From: Asparagopsis taxiformis
Taxonomy: Eukaryota > Rhodophyta > Florideophyceae > Bonnemaisoniales > Bonnemaisoniaceae
NCBI GenBank assembly: GCA_030407315.1
Contig: JALQPE010000704.1
Location: 59,145-123,144, forward strand
Reading direction: 5' to 3'
DNA length: 64,000 nucleotides
Part shown: piece after piece, positions 55,901 through 64,000 of the stretch
Position numbering within the stretch: position 1 is the first letter of the stretch
Layout: each line of letters begins with the position of its first letter
Made by a program: the position numbers and the translations under genes
Notes under the pieces: generated by a model
Told to the model about the DNA's origin: nothing
The model's input: only the letters and a program-made list of their open reading frames with translations
The model's database searches: none

Positions 55901-57515
55901 AAACCCCTTCGTTGAGCATCTTCGTGATCTGCTCCTCGGCTATCGTACGTAGAGCCGGACCCTGTCGATAGGGCATTGAACGTATGGGCCGCGTGCCCGG
56001 TTCGAGTTCGATCCGATGCTCCGTAGCATTGATTTCGCCGAGGCGTCCGCTCGTCCACATTGACGAATGTGTGGCTAGCATCTCGTTGATGCGCCTTCGC
56101 AAATCCTCGTCGTCGAGGTGCGACAAATCGATTGTCGACTGCCAATTCGTGGCGGGGTCGTTCCCCTTTTCGTTGACCAACGGGTCTGGCGTTTCGTCGC
56201 CAAACCCGTTCGTAGTTGTCCGCGTCGTCGCGTCGACTAGCGGTAGGTTGAAAACCTTCGCGAGGGCTTCGCCGCCCTCACGCCTGAGTGGGACGATTCC
56301 CAACGGGGAGCGTACCGCGTACGCAATCGTTGCGCCTTTCGGCAAATCGCGGTCCTTCTTCGTGAAGTTCGACACGATAATAGAGAACGTCTCTCTCGGT
56401 CCTACGTCGACCACTCCGTTGGCTATGCGCAGCCCATGCCGGAATTGCACCGACGCTTTCGGTTCGAGGAACACGAGTCCGGTCGCGTCCGTCGTCACGT
56501 TGACGGTCCGTTGCGACATCGCCGGTACACGCATGTACTTCGTCAGGCGAACCGAGAACGTTCGGCTCGGCCTATTCGAGGCCGCGTTACGCTCGCGGCG
56601 CTTCGGGTGTTCCACGTTTGGATTCGTCTCTTCCCCCTCCTCGTACGGGGTCGTCGTATCGCCTTCCGCGATAATGGGTATCGTATCTCCCCGATGGAGT
56701 TCGATTGTCTGCGCTCGACAGCGTATAGCATCGACATGCTTCGACATGAACGACGTACCCACTATAACGGGAACAGCCAGCGTGTTGGCTACGAAGAATT
56801 TTACGCGGAACAGCGAGTTCCCCAGCCTGACACGAAGCAGGATGGCGCCTTCGATAGGCAAACGTCGCCCGTTGGCGTCTCCGAGCTTCGGTAGCTCTTC
56901 GTCACGTAGACAGCGGTCGACCCAGTCGTAGGGTAGTAAACTTGTTCGTATCAAGTTGTAGCCGCTGCACGTATCCATCGCGATGGTAATCGCCCTCATC
57001 ACGTTGAGGTCTAGTCCGATCGTTCCGGACACGATATAATGCTTCGACGCAAGTAGGCACGTATGCCCGTCGAGGACCAACGGATCAGTCCTGACCGGCG
57101 CGCGGTCTACGTCTTCGCCAGCGGTTCGTCGCTTCACCGTATGAGCCCGTATGGCTTCTTTTGCGTCGACACGCTTCGTACAAGCCGCGTGCTTGGCTTT
57201 CTCGCGCTCGGAAGCGTTGTGCTTCCGGGTAGCGCGTCTCGCTCGTCTGCGAGACTTCCTCTTCGTGTGAGGTTCGTCCGTCCCGTCGGACTTCGTTTCT
57301 TCCCCCACGTCGGGTATCGCTTGACTCGAGTTGGCCTTCGCGGCCGTGAGCTTTACGTAACTCTCGTTCATCGGTGAGACTGCGGAGGACCACTCATCGA
57401 CGTCGGTCGTCCCCCTTTTACATAAGGGTTCAGGCGATGTGGATGGCTCGTGACCTACATCGCCTGGTCGTTTTCCGGCGCGAGGCCGTTCGACACGTCG
57501 TCGTCGTGAGCCCAC
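52926..57515 (-). CDS. pol: Ty3/gypsy Pol: protease, RT, RNase H, integrase, chromodomain
   Basis: 1529 codons, uninterrupted. Basic N-terminal region; protease active site DTCSG at residues 181-185 with VPVIVGTSFM downstream; reverse transcriptase with FCVDYRRLN (562-570) and YLDD (662-665); RNase H with FMIDTDAS (809-816); integrase HHCC finger (H115-type pair near 1114-1120, C1150, C1153) and catalytic D1182, D1242, E1278, with exactly 35 residues between the last two; a C-terminal chromodomain (about 1474-1522, FLVKWVGYRNPTWEP). The chromodomain places it among chromoviruses of the Metaviridae and could direct integration to marked chromatin. The first codon of the frame is GTG and the first ATG is at residue 49, so Pol is probably made by frameshifting from Gag, +1 relative to it, in the 86-bp overlap 57430-57515. 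Confidence 0.97.
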   Translation of the reverse strand: MGSRRRRVERPRAGKRPGDVGHEPSTSPEPLCKRGTTDVDEWSSAVSPMNESYVKLTAAKANSSQAIPDVGEETKSDGTDEPHTKRKSRRRARRATRKHNASEREKAKHAACTKRVDAKEAIRAHTVKRRTAGEDVDRAPVRTDPLVLDGHTCLLASKHYIVSGTIGLDLNVMRAITIAMDTCSGYNLIRTSLLPYDWVDRCLRDEELPKLGDANGRRLPIEGAILLRVRLGNSLFRVKFFVANTLAVPVIVGTSFMSKHVDAIRCRAQTIELHRGDTIPIIAEGDTTTPYEEGEETNPNVEHPKRRERNAASNRPSRTFSVRLTKYMRVPAMSQRTVNVTTDATGLVFLEPKASVQFRHGLRIANGVVDVGPRETFSIIVSNFTKKDRDLPKGATIAYAVRSPLGIVPLRREGGEALAKVFNLPLVDATTRTTTNGFGDETPDPLVNEKGNDPATNWQSTIDLSHLDDEDLRRRINEMLATHSSMWTSGRLGEINATEHRIELEPGTRPIRSMPYRQGPALRTIAEEQITKMLNEGVFEPASSEWASPIVLVPKKDGSLRFCVDYRRLNAKTITDSYPLPRMEDCLDSLGDAAIFTTLDCNAGYWQVPVSAEDRDKTTFTSFMGTYRYVRMPFGLRNAPATFQRTLDIILSGVRWQSCLVYLDDVIVFSKDLESHLGHVDQVLSLLRAAGVTLKLTKCSFFQPRVDYLGHVITPGKLHVAARNKEAFRTATFPRDKTQCRSFLGAANVYRRFVKAYAEIARPLNTMLKKDASPDWTNPTDAQTNAFETLKTILVSPPVLHLPKAGRPFMIDTDASAYQLGATLLQQQNEDKPNEWVPIGYWSKTLNETERGYSATERECYSVVWAITSLRPYVEGQRFTVRTDHEALRWLMTLTDASGRLLRWRLRVAEFDFEVTYRPGHVHQLPDALSRVISTYDDGRPVDDDVPSYGDAVLVTTRSRRQPTRNGQGRTTSVRKKATNARGHDHPSNDTRDERTPATTASHDEREFNRDASLDDVLDEEPDFLDEQRAAEDDSARVPPADVQLPITRDELIEAQREDAFCQTILTRQSETQDAAFFEGHDGLLRRRNPHDEERTQIVVPASLRPRLLELTHHHVLAGHPGQTRMYYTLRRTYYWPAMAADIHATVRNCVGCAKNRVKLRKRTNPLRLFPATEPLRDLCIDILGPLTKTTRGNRFILVITDRFTKLTRVVPLRNIDSANVASAFVNAWVFSYGPPRTLISDNGKQFAAKFFQRVCNEIGVTNVFTSTYHPQTNGQVERYNRTILAMLRNYVNENQNDWDRYASALTFAYNTHVHSSTGTTPFDLILTNPPPPLALHTSVTNRELPDGGGRATYVRELATKMDNAYRTLTAAQARYKRNFDKRVRVSNRNIRAGEYVFIDPTDGTTKGTKLGNHALGPFRVLRNDVRTFVIQRGDVVERVNSDRVAYAPTPANAPPPEPYDATEADLDKNRDGPAYVVDDLLNHRVNDDGTLDFLVKWVGYRNPTWEPRRNVSEESVSRYFARVRRATT

Positions 57516-59871
57516 GAAGCTCGTTCGTCATCGTGACTCGTTTCCACCTCGAGGGTGTTTCGTCAGCGGAAGTCGTCACGTAGACTCCGCTGCGGCCATT
57601 ACGCTGGCCATTTCGTTCGTTCGCCCACGGGCGGGGGTGACGTCGGTCATTACGAAAGTCGCCGCGGCGCCTGTCGAAGGGCCTTCCCCCGTCACGATTG
57701 GGGTTTCGGAGTATCGTAGGCGGCGTGCCGTACCTCCGCGGGGTCACGTTCCCTCGCTCATCAGGTCGTTCCTGGTTACGTTTGGCCATTCGTTGGCGGA
57801 AGTACTCAGCCTGACGTGGGTTGCTCTTCACGTGGAAGAGGTAGTACTTGTACGCGAAAAAGATCCGTTGATCTGGCGTCAGACGCGGACACGTAAACGT
57901 CGAGTGGCCATCTTCGCGGCATGACCAACACGACAGCGTCCAGTAATCATTCGGGATTACGGAGTGCGCCAATTGCGTCTGCTCGCTCGTGAGCTTCGGC
58001 ACGTCCTCGCATGGACGGTTCAATCGAGCTTCGAGCTCGTCCGGCTTTTCGTTTGCCGTTTTCGTATCGTTGGGCGGCGGCCCGTTCGTAAAGAGTATCG
58101 CCTCTAGATTCTCGGCAATTGTCACGTTAACGTGAGCCGCAGCGAGCGATACGTCGTCATCGTCCCTCGTGGGGATGTTCGGGTTACCATCGTGGTAACT
58201 GGGCTCGCTAGCCCGTTCATTACGTAAGTACGCGGACTCATCGTAGTCCGCGAACTTCCTCGACTCGTGGTCGGAAATAGCCAACGTAGGCTTCACCGGA
58301 AACCGCACTTTCGGTTTCGCGGCTGACGCGACAGCTGCCGCACGTGCACGGAAGGTCGTTCCTTCGGCCGTCGCCAATCGTCTCACAACGGTGAGGTCGT
58401 TCCTCTCTCGTTCGGGGAGTGACCGGAGTCGTTCCGTCACGGCTGCCCGCGTCGAGGGCAGTAAACCACGTACGTAGTGGTGAACGAGGAGTCGGTCCGT
58501 AAACACGTAGTTGCACGCCCGCGTGGCGGTGTCGAGTCTATCAGCGTACTGATTCTCGTCCTCGTTAGGACTCTGCGTGATCATCGTGACCTTTTCGTAG
58601 GCCTCCTGCAGCACGTCGTCTTGCAGGTATCGTTTGATCAACGCGTTGATTACGTGAGGCCACGAGAACCTCTTCGTCGGATCAGTCGTGATCACACCAG
58701 TCGTACACTGGGAATCGTAGAACCGTCGGGCGTCCCCTTCGAGGAAGAAGTGCAGCGCACGTACTGCCACTCCCTCGCACACTCCGAGTGTGCTGAACCC
58801 ATCACGTATTTGGGCGAGGAATCCGAGCAACGTAATCGGATTCCGGCCGGAGAACGGCCTTAACGTAGGGAAAAGTCCCTCCAGCTCACGTTTGAGCTTA
58901 TGTACGCTTTGACTCTCGTTCACGTAGAGATGTTCACGTACATCGTTAAGTCGGTACATGCGGTACGACACCACGTTCGCAAATGCGTCGAGCATTGTCG
59001 TGTGCTCTGCCAACGCGTGGCAAACGGGTCCGAGGGCGTTCCCTGGTAAGCGTACCGCGTCGGCACGTTCGTTTTCGTGGACTCGCGTGTCCGTCGTGCC
59101 GAACGTACCCAGCCACGGAATGTACGTTTCACGTGGCGGGGGAGCTCTCGTATCGAATTGCGCAGCTCGTGCTGCGTCCGCCGACCGCGCGTGGTCTGGC
59201 GTATCGTTAAAACGTAATTGCCTTTGTGGCGTCTCGTTGGGGTTGGCGATGGCTCGTTGCACTGTCGCCCCCCTTCCGTACGTGGTCGGGGTCGTCGGAC
59301 CGGGTGTTGGTGGGTATCCTCCCGGAACGGCCGGGGAGGATTGCGAGTTATAGGCGCGCGAGCCTTCTCCGTAATTCGGATCGCTTCCGCTCGGCGGAGC
59401 GGAACGTCCGGCGACGATTTCGTTGAATACTACGACAAACGAGTCGAGTCTTCCCTCCACGGCGGAGAGGCGGTTTCGTAAATCTTCGTTTTCCCGTTCG
59501 AGGGTCGCTGAGCGTTCACGTAACGCACGAGCTTCGCGCTCCGAGACTCCGAGTCTCTGCCTTACGGCTTCGTCGACGGCCGCGTCGCTCGCCCTTTCGA
59601 TGTGACCTCGAAGGTCTTCGTACACTACGCGTAGTGCCGTGGGAGTCACGTTCCCTTCGTTGAGCTGACCGCGCGTTGCGGGGTCCATACTCACGGACTC
59701 AAACGGGCTTACCGTACGTGGTAGCTGGCCGATCGCCTCGATATCCGGCGGGATAGATCGATCAGTCGCGAAGATCGCTTCTGCTGACAAGGCCACGTCG
59801 GCTTCGGCGTCCGCTGACGTTGGCAACGGTTGCCTGGGCGACGCGCTGGAATTCGACACAGCGTAATTCAT
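57430..59871 (-). CDS. gag: Ty3/gypsy Gag polyprotein
   Basis: 813 codons from an ATG 100 bp inside the LTR. Residues 80-155 form a heptad-rich coiled coil (REARALRERSATLERENEDL). Residues 330-500 are the capsid-like retrotransposon-gag domain (LLGFLAQIRDGF, FFLEGDARRFYDSQ, ALIKRYLQDDVLQEAYEKV, YADRL). A zinc knuckle C648-x2-C651-x4-H656-x4-C661 follows, then a basic Arg/Asn-rich tail. Forms virus-like particles and binds the genomic RNA. Its 3' end overlaps pol. No stop or frameshift within the gene. Confidence 0.95.
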   Translation of the reverse strand: MNYAVSNSSASPRQPLPTSADAEADVALSAEAIFATDRSIPPDIEAIGQLPRTVSPFESVSMDPATRGQLNEGNVTPTALRVVYEDLRGHIERASDAAVDEAVRQRLGVSEREARALRERSATLERENEDLRNRLSAVEGRLDSFVVVFNEIVAGRSAPPSGSDPNYGEGSRAYNSQSSPAVPGGYPPTPGPTTPTTYGRGATVQRAIANPNETPQRQLRFNDTPDHARSADAARAAQFDTRAPPPRETYIPWLGTFGTTDTRVHENERADAVRLPGNALGPVCHALAEHTTMLDAFANVVSYRMYRLNDVREHLYVNESQSVHKLKRELEGLFPTLRPFSGRNPITLLGFLAQIRDGFSTLGVCEGVAVRALHFFLEGDARRFYDSQCTTGVITTDPTKRFSWPHVINALIKRYLQDDVLQEAYEKVTMITQSPNEDENQYADRLDTATRACNYVFTDRLLVHHYVRGLLPSTRAAVTERLRSLPERERNDLTVVRRLATAEGTTFRARAAAVASAAKPKVRFPVKPTLAISDHESRKFADYDESAYLRNERASEPSYHDGNPNIPTRDDDDVSLAAAHVNVTIAENLEAILFTNGPPPNDTKTANEKPDELEARLNRPCEDVPKLTSEQTQLAHSVIPNDYWTLSCWSCREDGHSTFTCPRLTPDQRIFFAYKYYLFHVKSNPRQAEYFRQRMAKRNQERPDERGNVTPRRYGTPPTILRNPNRDGGRPFDRRRGDFRNDRRHPRPWANERNGQRNGRSGVYVTTSADETPSRWKRVTMTNELRGLTTTTCRTASRRKTTRRCRSRAIHIA

Positions 59872-59951
59872 AGACCGTCGTCTGTAGCACGTAGCTTTTC
59901 GTTAACGTAAAAGAGCTCAACCTCGTTGGTTGTCGTTATGCTCGTAGCAAC

Positions 59952-59969
59952 TTCTAGGTCGGAAGACCA
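59952..59969 (-). promoter_or_regulatory. Primer-binding site of Ty3/gypsy copy A
   Basis: On the minus strand TGGTCTTCCGACCTAGAA starts one base after the LTR, complementary to a tRNA 3' end ...GGTCGGAAGACCA. The tRNA species was not identified. Confidence 0.65.
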
Positions 59970-59970
59970 G

Positions 59971-60628
59971 TGTGGAACGATAGTTCGGTGACGAAGTAGC
60001 TGGTACGAGCTAGCGGACACGCTGTCCTTACGACGACGAACGAACAGTCCACCCGCTGGTGTTTTTGACTGTATGTTAGGTAGAACGGTAGAGATAGGTT
60101 AGCGAGTAGACACGAGCGTCACGACGCAACAATCCACGCGAGGATTACGTTAGCAAACGAGTTGGTACGTCACCGGAGGCGCTCTCACCAAGCCCGGAGG
60201 CACTACACGCAATCAGCCTTACGTGCGGCGATGGGTAGGGAGTACGCAGCTCGACGGAGACGAAGCCTCGTAGGCAAAACGTAAACGTAAACGTAGAAGT
60301 CAGTCGTAGACTAGAGCCGTTGCTCGTTCGATGATTGTCCCCCTTTCCCTCCCGGCACGATGCCAATACCTATATGGCCACGATGGCATCGCTTTACAGT
60401 GTAAACACTGCTCGTAACGTCCCCGAATGGGAAAGGACCTTGTGGGTCGCACGTAGGGACCCGTTGGTCCGTTGGCCGTTGCCAATACGTTCGTTGCACA
60501 CGTGTGCCGGTTGCGTGCGCGCATGCGCCAGCAATGTTCGTGCATTGCTGTCGCCGGTCGTGTCCGCCGAAATTCGAATTCCGCGGAAAACGTAATATTT
60601 GCAATTTCGGACTTGCACGTATACTACA
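59971..60628 (-). repeat. 5' LTR (in sense) of Ty3/gypsy copy A
   Basis: 658 bp, homologous end to end with 47316-47978. Would contain the promoter for gag-pol. No clear TATA box was singled out. Confidence 0.95.
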
Positions 60629-60633
60629 GTGTT

Positions 60634-60962
60634 CAATGAGGAGCTGTCAAGTGACAGAATTATTGTGGAGAACTATTTTGGTCGCCTGTCAGGTTATGGA
60701 CGTCATGTCCAACAAGTACAGGTGAACGAAGACACGTCGATCTGGTTTTCCGTACTTGTGTGGCACTGACAACATCCCCGTCAAGTTCAATCCGCTTCGT
60801 GACAGTGACCAGTCCTTCTATAAGTCGCTGCAGAACTATCTTGTCAATACTGGAGACAACATCTCTCGTAAGAGGGCCCGCTCCCAGGAGCTCTATAGGG
60901 ACAGGGTAAGGAGGAGGATGGCGATGGAGTTTGATGACTTGCCTGAATATGATAGTATGTAG
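60634..60962 (+). pseudogene. DDE transposase, C-terminal part after the retrotransposon
   Basis: Continues directly from 47315: NEELSSDRIIVENYFGRL carries the third catalytic residue (E of VEN), and the frame then shifts within about 60690. In the new frame VMDVMSNKYR is followed by FNPLRDSDQSFYKSLQNYL and a basic tail ending DLPEYDSM at 60960-60962. The frameshift makes the gene defective independently of the insertion. Confidence 0.82.
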
Positions 60963-61620
60963 GGTTGACCATGCTCCAGACTTGATTCACCAGTAAAAAA
61001 TCGATGTTTGAACCCTTTCAGGTAGGGGCAGGCTCTGAAAAAAAATGATCGTCGATACATCCATAGTGGAAGCTGCATTCAGGAAATGACATTAGTCGTT
61101 CATTGTACTGTTCGAAGGCTAGTAGTGTGCTGAGTAGTTTGATTGGACAAGCTTCCAGCGTGGCATTGGAGCGAACTTTGTCCCGCACCACACTTTTCAC
61201 CTTCCAGTACAAACCATCCTCATTACAGCAATTACCCAAGAGCAATCAACGTGGCAGGATTCGAACTGAGAAACTCAGTCAGTGCACTGTCTGATTTCAG
61301 GACGGACTTACAGTGTAATATGTAGCTGAGTATGCCAGCAGCCTCGACCAAGGGCGGGAGGGTATTGAAACACCCTGTATTTTGTTAAAGAAAAGGGAAT
61401 AATTTTTGTACTGAGTAGTTTTGTAATGTTTGCGTATTTTCCTACTGACGGGCCTTTTGATTAAAATATACAATTTTTTTATTTTAGTTTGTAATCTAGG
61501 AAATGATGAAGCAATTAGGAAATGACTCGATCTTTAAGGAAATACCCCGTATTTGAATATGAGGTCTAATCGGATTTCATTAGGATCCGATAATCCTTTC
61601 AAGCGCTGCATTGAAAGAAA
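60963..61620. other. Interval between DDE gene and hAT relic, no gene recognised
   Basis: AT-rich toward the right. Possible terminal inverted repeats of the DDE transposon could not be paired with sequence upstream of 46300. Confidence 0.4.
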
Positions 61621-61622
61621 AT

Positions 61623-63363
61623 TTATCCTTTCCTGCTACTGAAAAATCTGTTCCATGCCTTCAACAATACACATGCAGATATAGAATTCATCAGATAGAG
61701 ATGACAACTAGCGCTTACAACTTTACCACTTAGCGAAAATAGGGATGCACTAGCTACAGACGTTGCTTGCACGGAGAGGATATCCCTAGCCACGATAGCA
61801 ATTGAGGGGAAGCGGCTCTCATTCGTCTTCCACCATAACAAGGGATCAAGACATATCACCAATTGTTGTGGATTGTATATATCTCGAAAATCTCACGATA
61901 AGACTGGAAAGAGGGTGTTGATCTTCACTCAGTAGTTTAGCAAGCACACCACCCTTCTCACCTTCTCTATTTTGCTTTTGTGACGCTTCGTCAGCGACTC
62001 ACAGTCGAGGTTAACATTACGCCTAAGAACGGCGTCATCATTCAGAATGTCATTCGAAAACTTGGTCCAGTATGCGAGCCAAATTAGCGGTCTCAGACAT
62101 ATTAATTCTTTGTAGTCTTCTAGTTTCGTCACATCTTCTTTGCAATTCCTACCAACACATTGTCATTGACAGCCACAGCCCGCTCACATTTCTCCATCAT
62201 TTCTGATATGCTAGTGAGCAAATACTTAGGGTACATACAGTGAACCAGACTGATGTTCAGTTATACTGGCTGCAGTTTCGAGAAATTCCGCAACTCGTTT
62301 TGCTCGATCCCAGTCAGATTCTGACACAATGTATTCATGCAGCTCGCGTACTCGATGTGCAACTCCATTAGTACATTGAGAACTTTGTACGCATTCAGAA
62401 GCATTTGATAAGTAGAGGACCATCTGGTTTTCCACATCTAGACAAGGGATCGTAGCATAAAATGAACCCATTTCTTTCTTCAAAGAGTCGAACATATCTC
62501 GCCGTTTTTGTGGAACATCTTATCGATGATATGAGCTTTCTATTGTCCAAACTTCATCATGAACAAGACTGAAACACTCCCTGACTGCCAAATTGATGAC
62601 ATGTTGCTACGCAACGGAGTGTGTACCTGACCAAAATTAATTTTACTACTCGTTTGTAATGATCTGTACAGAATGCGTACTCCAGCCACGATATCACTCC
62701 ATTGTCAGTCGTTTATAGAGATAAACTTTGAACTTATGTGGAATTCATCCAATACTTCGTTTAGAATCGTTGCAGCGGATTCACCTGTATGTGGTGTTTG
62801 GAAACGCTTAAAGTCTAGAGTAACTGCTTTGAGATTCCAATCGTGATCATCCAGTGTACCGTGATGCCGATGTATCCCTTGAACACGCGGGAAGACGAGG
62901 CATCACAGTAAGAGAAATTTTTCCTGTACAGTAGCCAACAATGACTTCAGCTGTGCTCGTGACTCTGAACATTCATTAAAATTCTTCGACGGATTGTGTG
63001 CCGTGAGGGTAAATCATATCGGCTATCAAGTGTTCGCAAATGGGAAGGTGAAGCGAAGGAAGAGTTCTCAACAGTGAGAACGGCAAGCAAGCGTCGGTAA
63101 TGAAGTGACATGTTATTTTGTGTAACGCTCATCATCTCTTCTCTAGGTGTGAATGAACCACTGCGAATGATGCCATCCGCCGAAAATGTTGTTTGTCGAT
63201 CGTCAGTAGAAACTGTGTTTCCGCTGCGCATGCCTCTTGAGAGTACTAACTCCTGATCTCCTACTGAATGATTGAGTACAGAGCATACATTGTATGGTTT
63301 CATCACCATTTCGTTCTGTCTTGGTGAAAAAGTTCCCACGTCGCTCTTCTGTTTTTTTTGCAT
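61623..63363 (-). pseudogene. hAT-family transposase relic
   Basis: Pieces in order on the minus strand: an N-terminal part ending SRHTIRRRI (63363-62947), a middle with WNLKAVTLDFKRFQTPHTGE and QHVINLAVRECF (about 62850-62590), DWDRAKRVAEFLETAASITEHQSG (about 62310), and a C-terminal dimerisation region DPLLWWKTNESRFPSIAIVARDILSVQATSVAS (61850-61740). This order matches hAT transposases, which use a split DDE core and a C-terminal dimerisation domain. Stops and shifts break it at least four times. No ATG-to-stop full frame remains. Confidence 0.8.
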
Positions 63364-63589
63364 GCTGGCTCAGAAACACTCTGGGAGTTTGTCGAACCTT
63401 GAGATAGCGGGGAGGGAAGCACTGGAGCCCATAATTTGTCGAGAGCGATTGTGATCCTTATTGTGACGGTTGATCGGTACGGAGACTCTCCGTCGAAGAG
63501 TGGATCCTTCGTACATATGTTGGAGTCTGCACACAATTATTTTATTGCGTTCAATGACCTATTGAATACAGCTTTGCGCAGGAACTTAG

Positions 63590-63845
63590 TCCCCTCGGTC
63601 TGGACCGGTCCAGCCACCTTCTTCCTGAACCGGCCGGTCCTGAATGTTTTTATTTTCGAGCCGACGGAGGAAGTGAGACAATGCCGATGGACTGTGGAGC
63701 AGGACCGAAGGTGGTCCCAGTCCGATTTCGAAAATCTCTGTACGATTGGGGACTAGGACCATCTGTTTTCATGGTGATTGCGAGACGGACTTAAAACCAT
63801 GGACCGGTCCAGACGAACCGGACTGAGGACTTTGATCACACCCTA
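63590..63845. repeat. Right terminus and subterminal dyads of the hAT element
   Basis: GGACCGGTCC and related GGACCGG/CCGGTCC motifs occur at about 63602, 63628, 63640, 63702 and 63802. The end reads ...GATCACACCCTA (TAGGGTGTGATC in reverse), typical of hAT-like termini. The left terminus and 8-bp target duplication were not found in the window. Confidence 0.55.
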
Positions 63846-64000
63846 GCCACGTCCTTACCGCGTTTATCGTCGAGTGCCTATTGTCGATGATCTATTACAC
63901 ATAAAACACACATGTAATACACTGATACAACCAGTATTTATACCGCCGCCGTACCACGAGATCACCCAATAAAGACATGACTTGACGATCCTCCACATAA
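63846..64000. other. Right edge, no feature seen
   Basis: 155 bp of flanking DNA; an AATAAA occurs at about 63969 but no gene can be tied to it. Confidence 0.4.

Larger units (their letters stand above)
47316..60628 (-). mobile_element. Complete Ty3/gypsy chromodomain retrotransposon, copy A (13.3 kb)
   Basis: Two LTRs (47316-47978 and 59971-60628), a 5-bp target duplication GTGTT (47311-47315 and 60629-60633), a primer-binding site, a polypurine tract, and open gag and pol on the minus strand. An unusual 4.9-kb stretch between pol and the 3' LTR carries an antisense ORF. It inserted into a DDE transposase gene. The structure is intact enough to have moved recently. Confidence 0.96.

Noticed and set aside
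55984..56931. 315-codon ORF antisense to pol, and similar ORFs opposite gag
   Set aside because: Shadow frames of strongly supported Pol and Gag.
60959..60990. TAGGGTTGACC as left end of the hAT element
   Set aside because: Matches the right end only for the first few bases, coincides with the DDE stop codon, and the flanking 8 bp do not match.
61240..61330. tRNA- or SINE-like B box (GTTCGAATC on the minus strand)
   Set aside because: The T-arm stem does not pair beyond one or two bases and no acceptor stem or A box of the right form is present.

Overview
The window is eukaryotic nuclear DNA made almost entirely of transposable elements nested inside one another. Evidence for a eukaryote: a chromodomain Ty3/gypsy retrotransposon, a second retroelement with copia-like domain order, a DDE (Harbinger/DDE_4-type) transposase gene, a hAT transposase relic, and captured fragments of eukaryotic genes, one keeping a 75-bp GT-AG intron. 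The species cannot be proven from the sequence; a red macroalga is my best guess, and only an inference. There is no rRNA, tRNA, CRISPR or prokaryotic gene organisation.

Layout. (1) 1-16735 is the 3' part of a Ty3/gypsy element (copy B, sense +), ending in an LTR at 16073-16735. It is split by a 13.6-kb TIR element at 1895-15493 (termini CACTAGG..., 2-bp target duplication GA), which carries satellite arrays, a decayed NB-ARC/WD40 receptor gene and an unknown decayed gene. (2) 16736-18371 and 44977-46106 are two parts of one copia-like gag-pol (minus strand). They are separated by a 26.6-kb TIR element at 18374-44976 (termini CGTCTGTG..., 2-bp duplication AA); the reading frame is continuous if the insert and one AA are ignored. 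(3) That 26.6-kb element contains a giant inverted repeat of about 2.1-kb arms. Its left arm is interrupted by a third TIR element at 20894-35994 (15.1 kb, termini CACTACTG..., duplication AT), and the right arm keeps the uninterrupted site. The 15.1-kb element holds an intact 507-aa orphan ORF and decayed fragments of ALG12, another glycosyltransferase, a COG1-like gene and an SHPRH-like gene, interspersed with 118-bp hairpin satellites. (4) 46399-47315 and 60634-60962 are two halves of a DDE transposase gene split by a complete 13.3-kb Ty3/gypsy element (copy A, 47316-60628, sense -, TSD GTGTT). (5) 61623-63845 is a decayed hAT transposon.

The most notable feature is in the Ty3/gypsy family. 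Between pol and the 3' LTR both copies carry a long ORF on the strand opposite to gag-pol. In copy A one TAA splits it; in copy B it is open to the window edge, and the differences I counted between copies are nearly all synonymous. This looks like a selected antisense accessory gene of unknown function.

The three large TIR elements share 2-bp target duplications, long subterminal repeat zones and host-gene cargo, and none has a transposase I recognise. They look like giant CACTA-like (two of them) or unclassified elements that pick up and carry host gene segments. No ordinary host gene appears intact.
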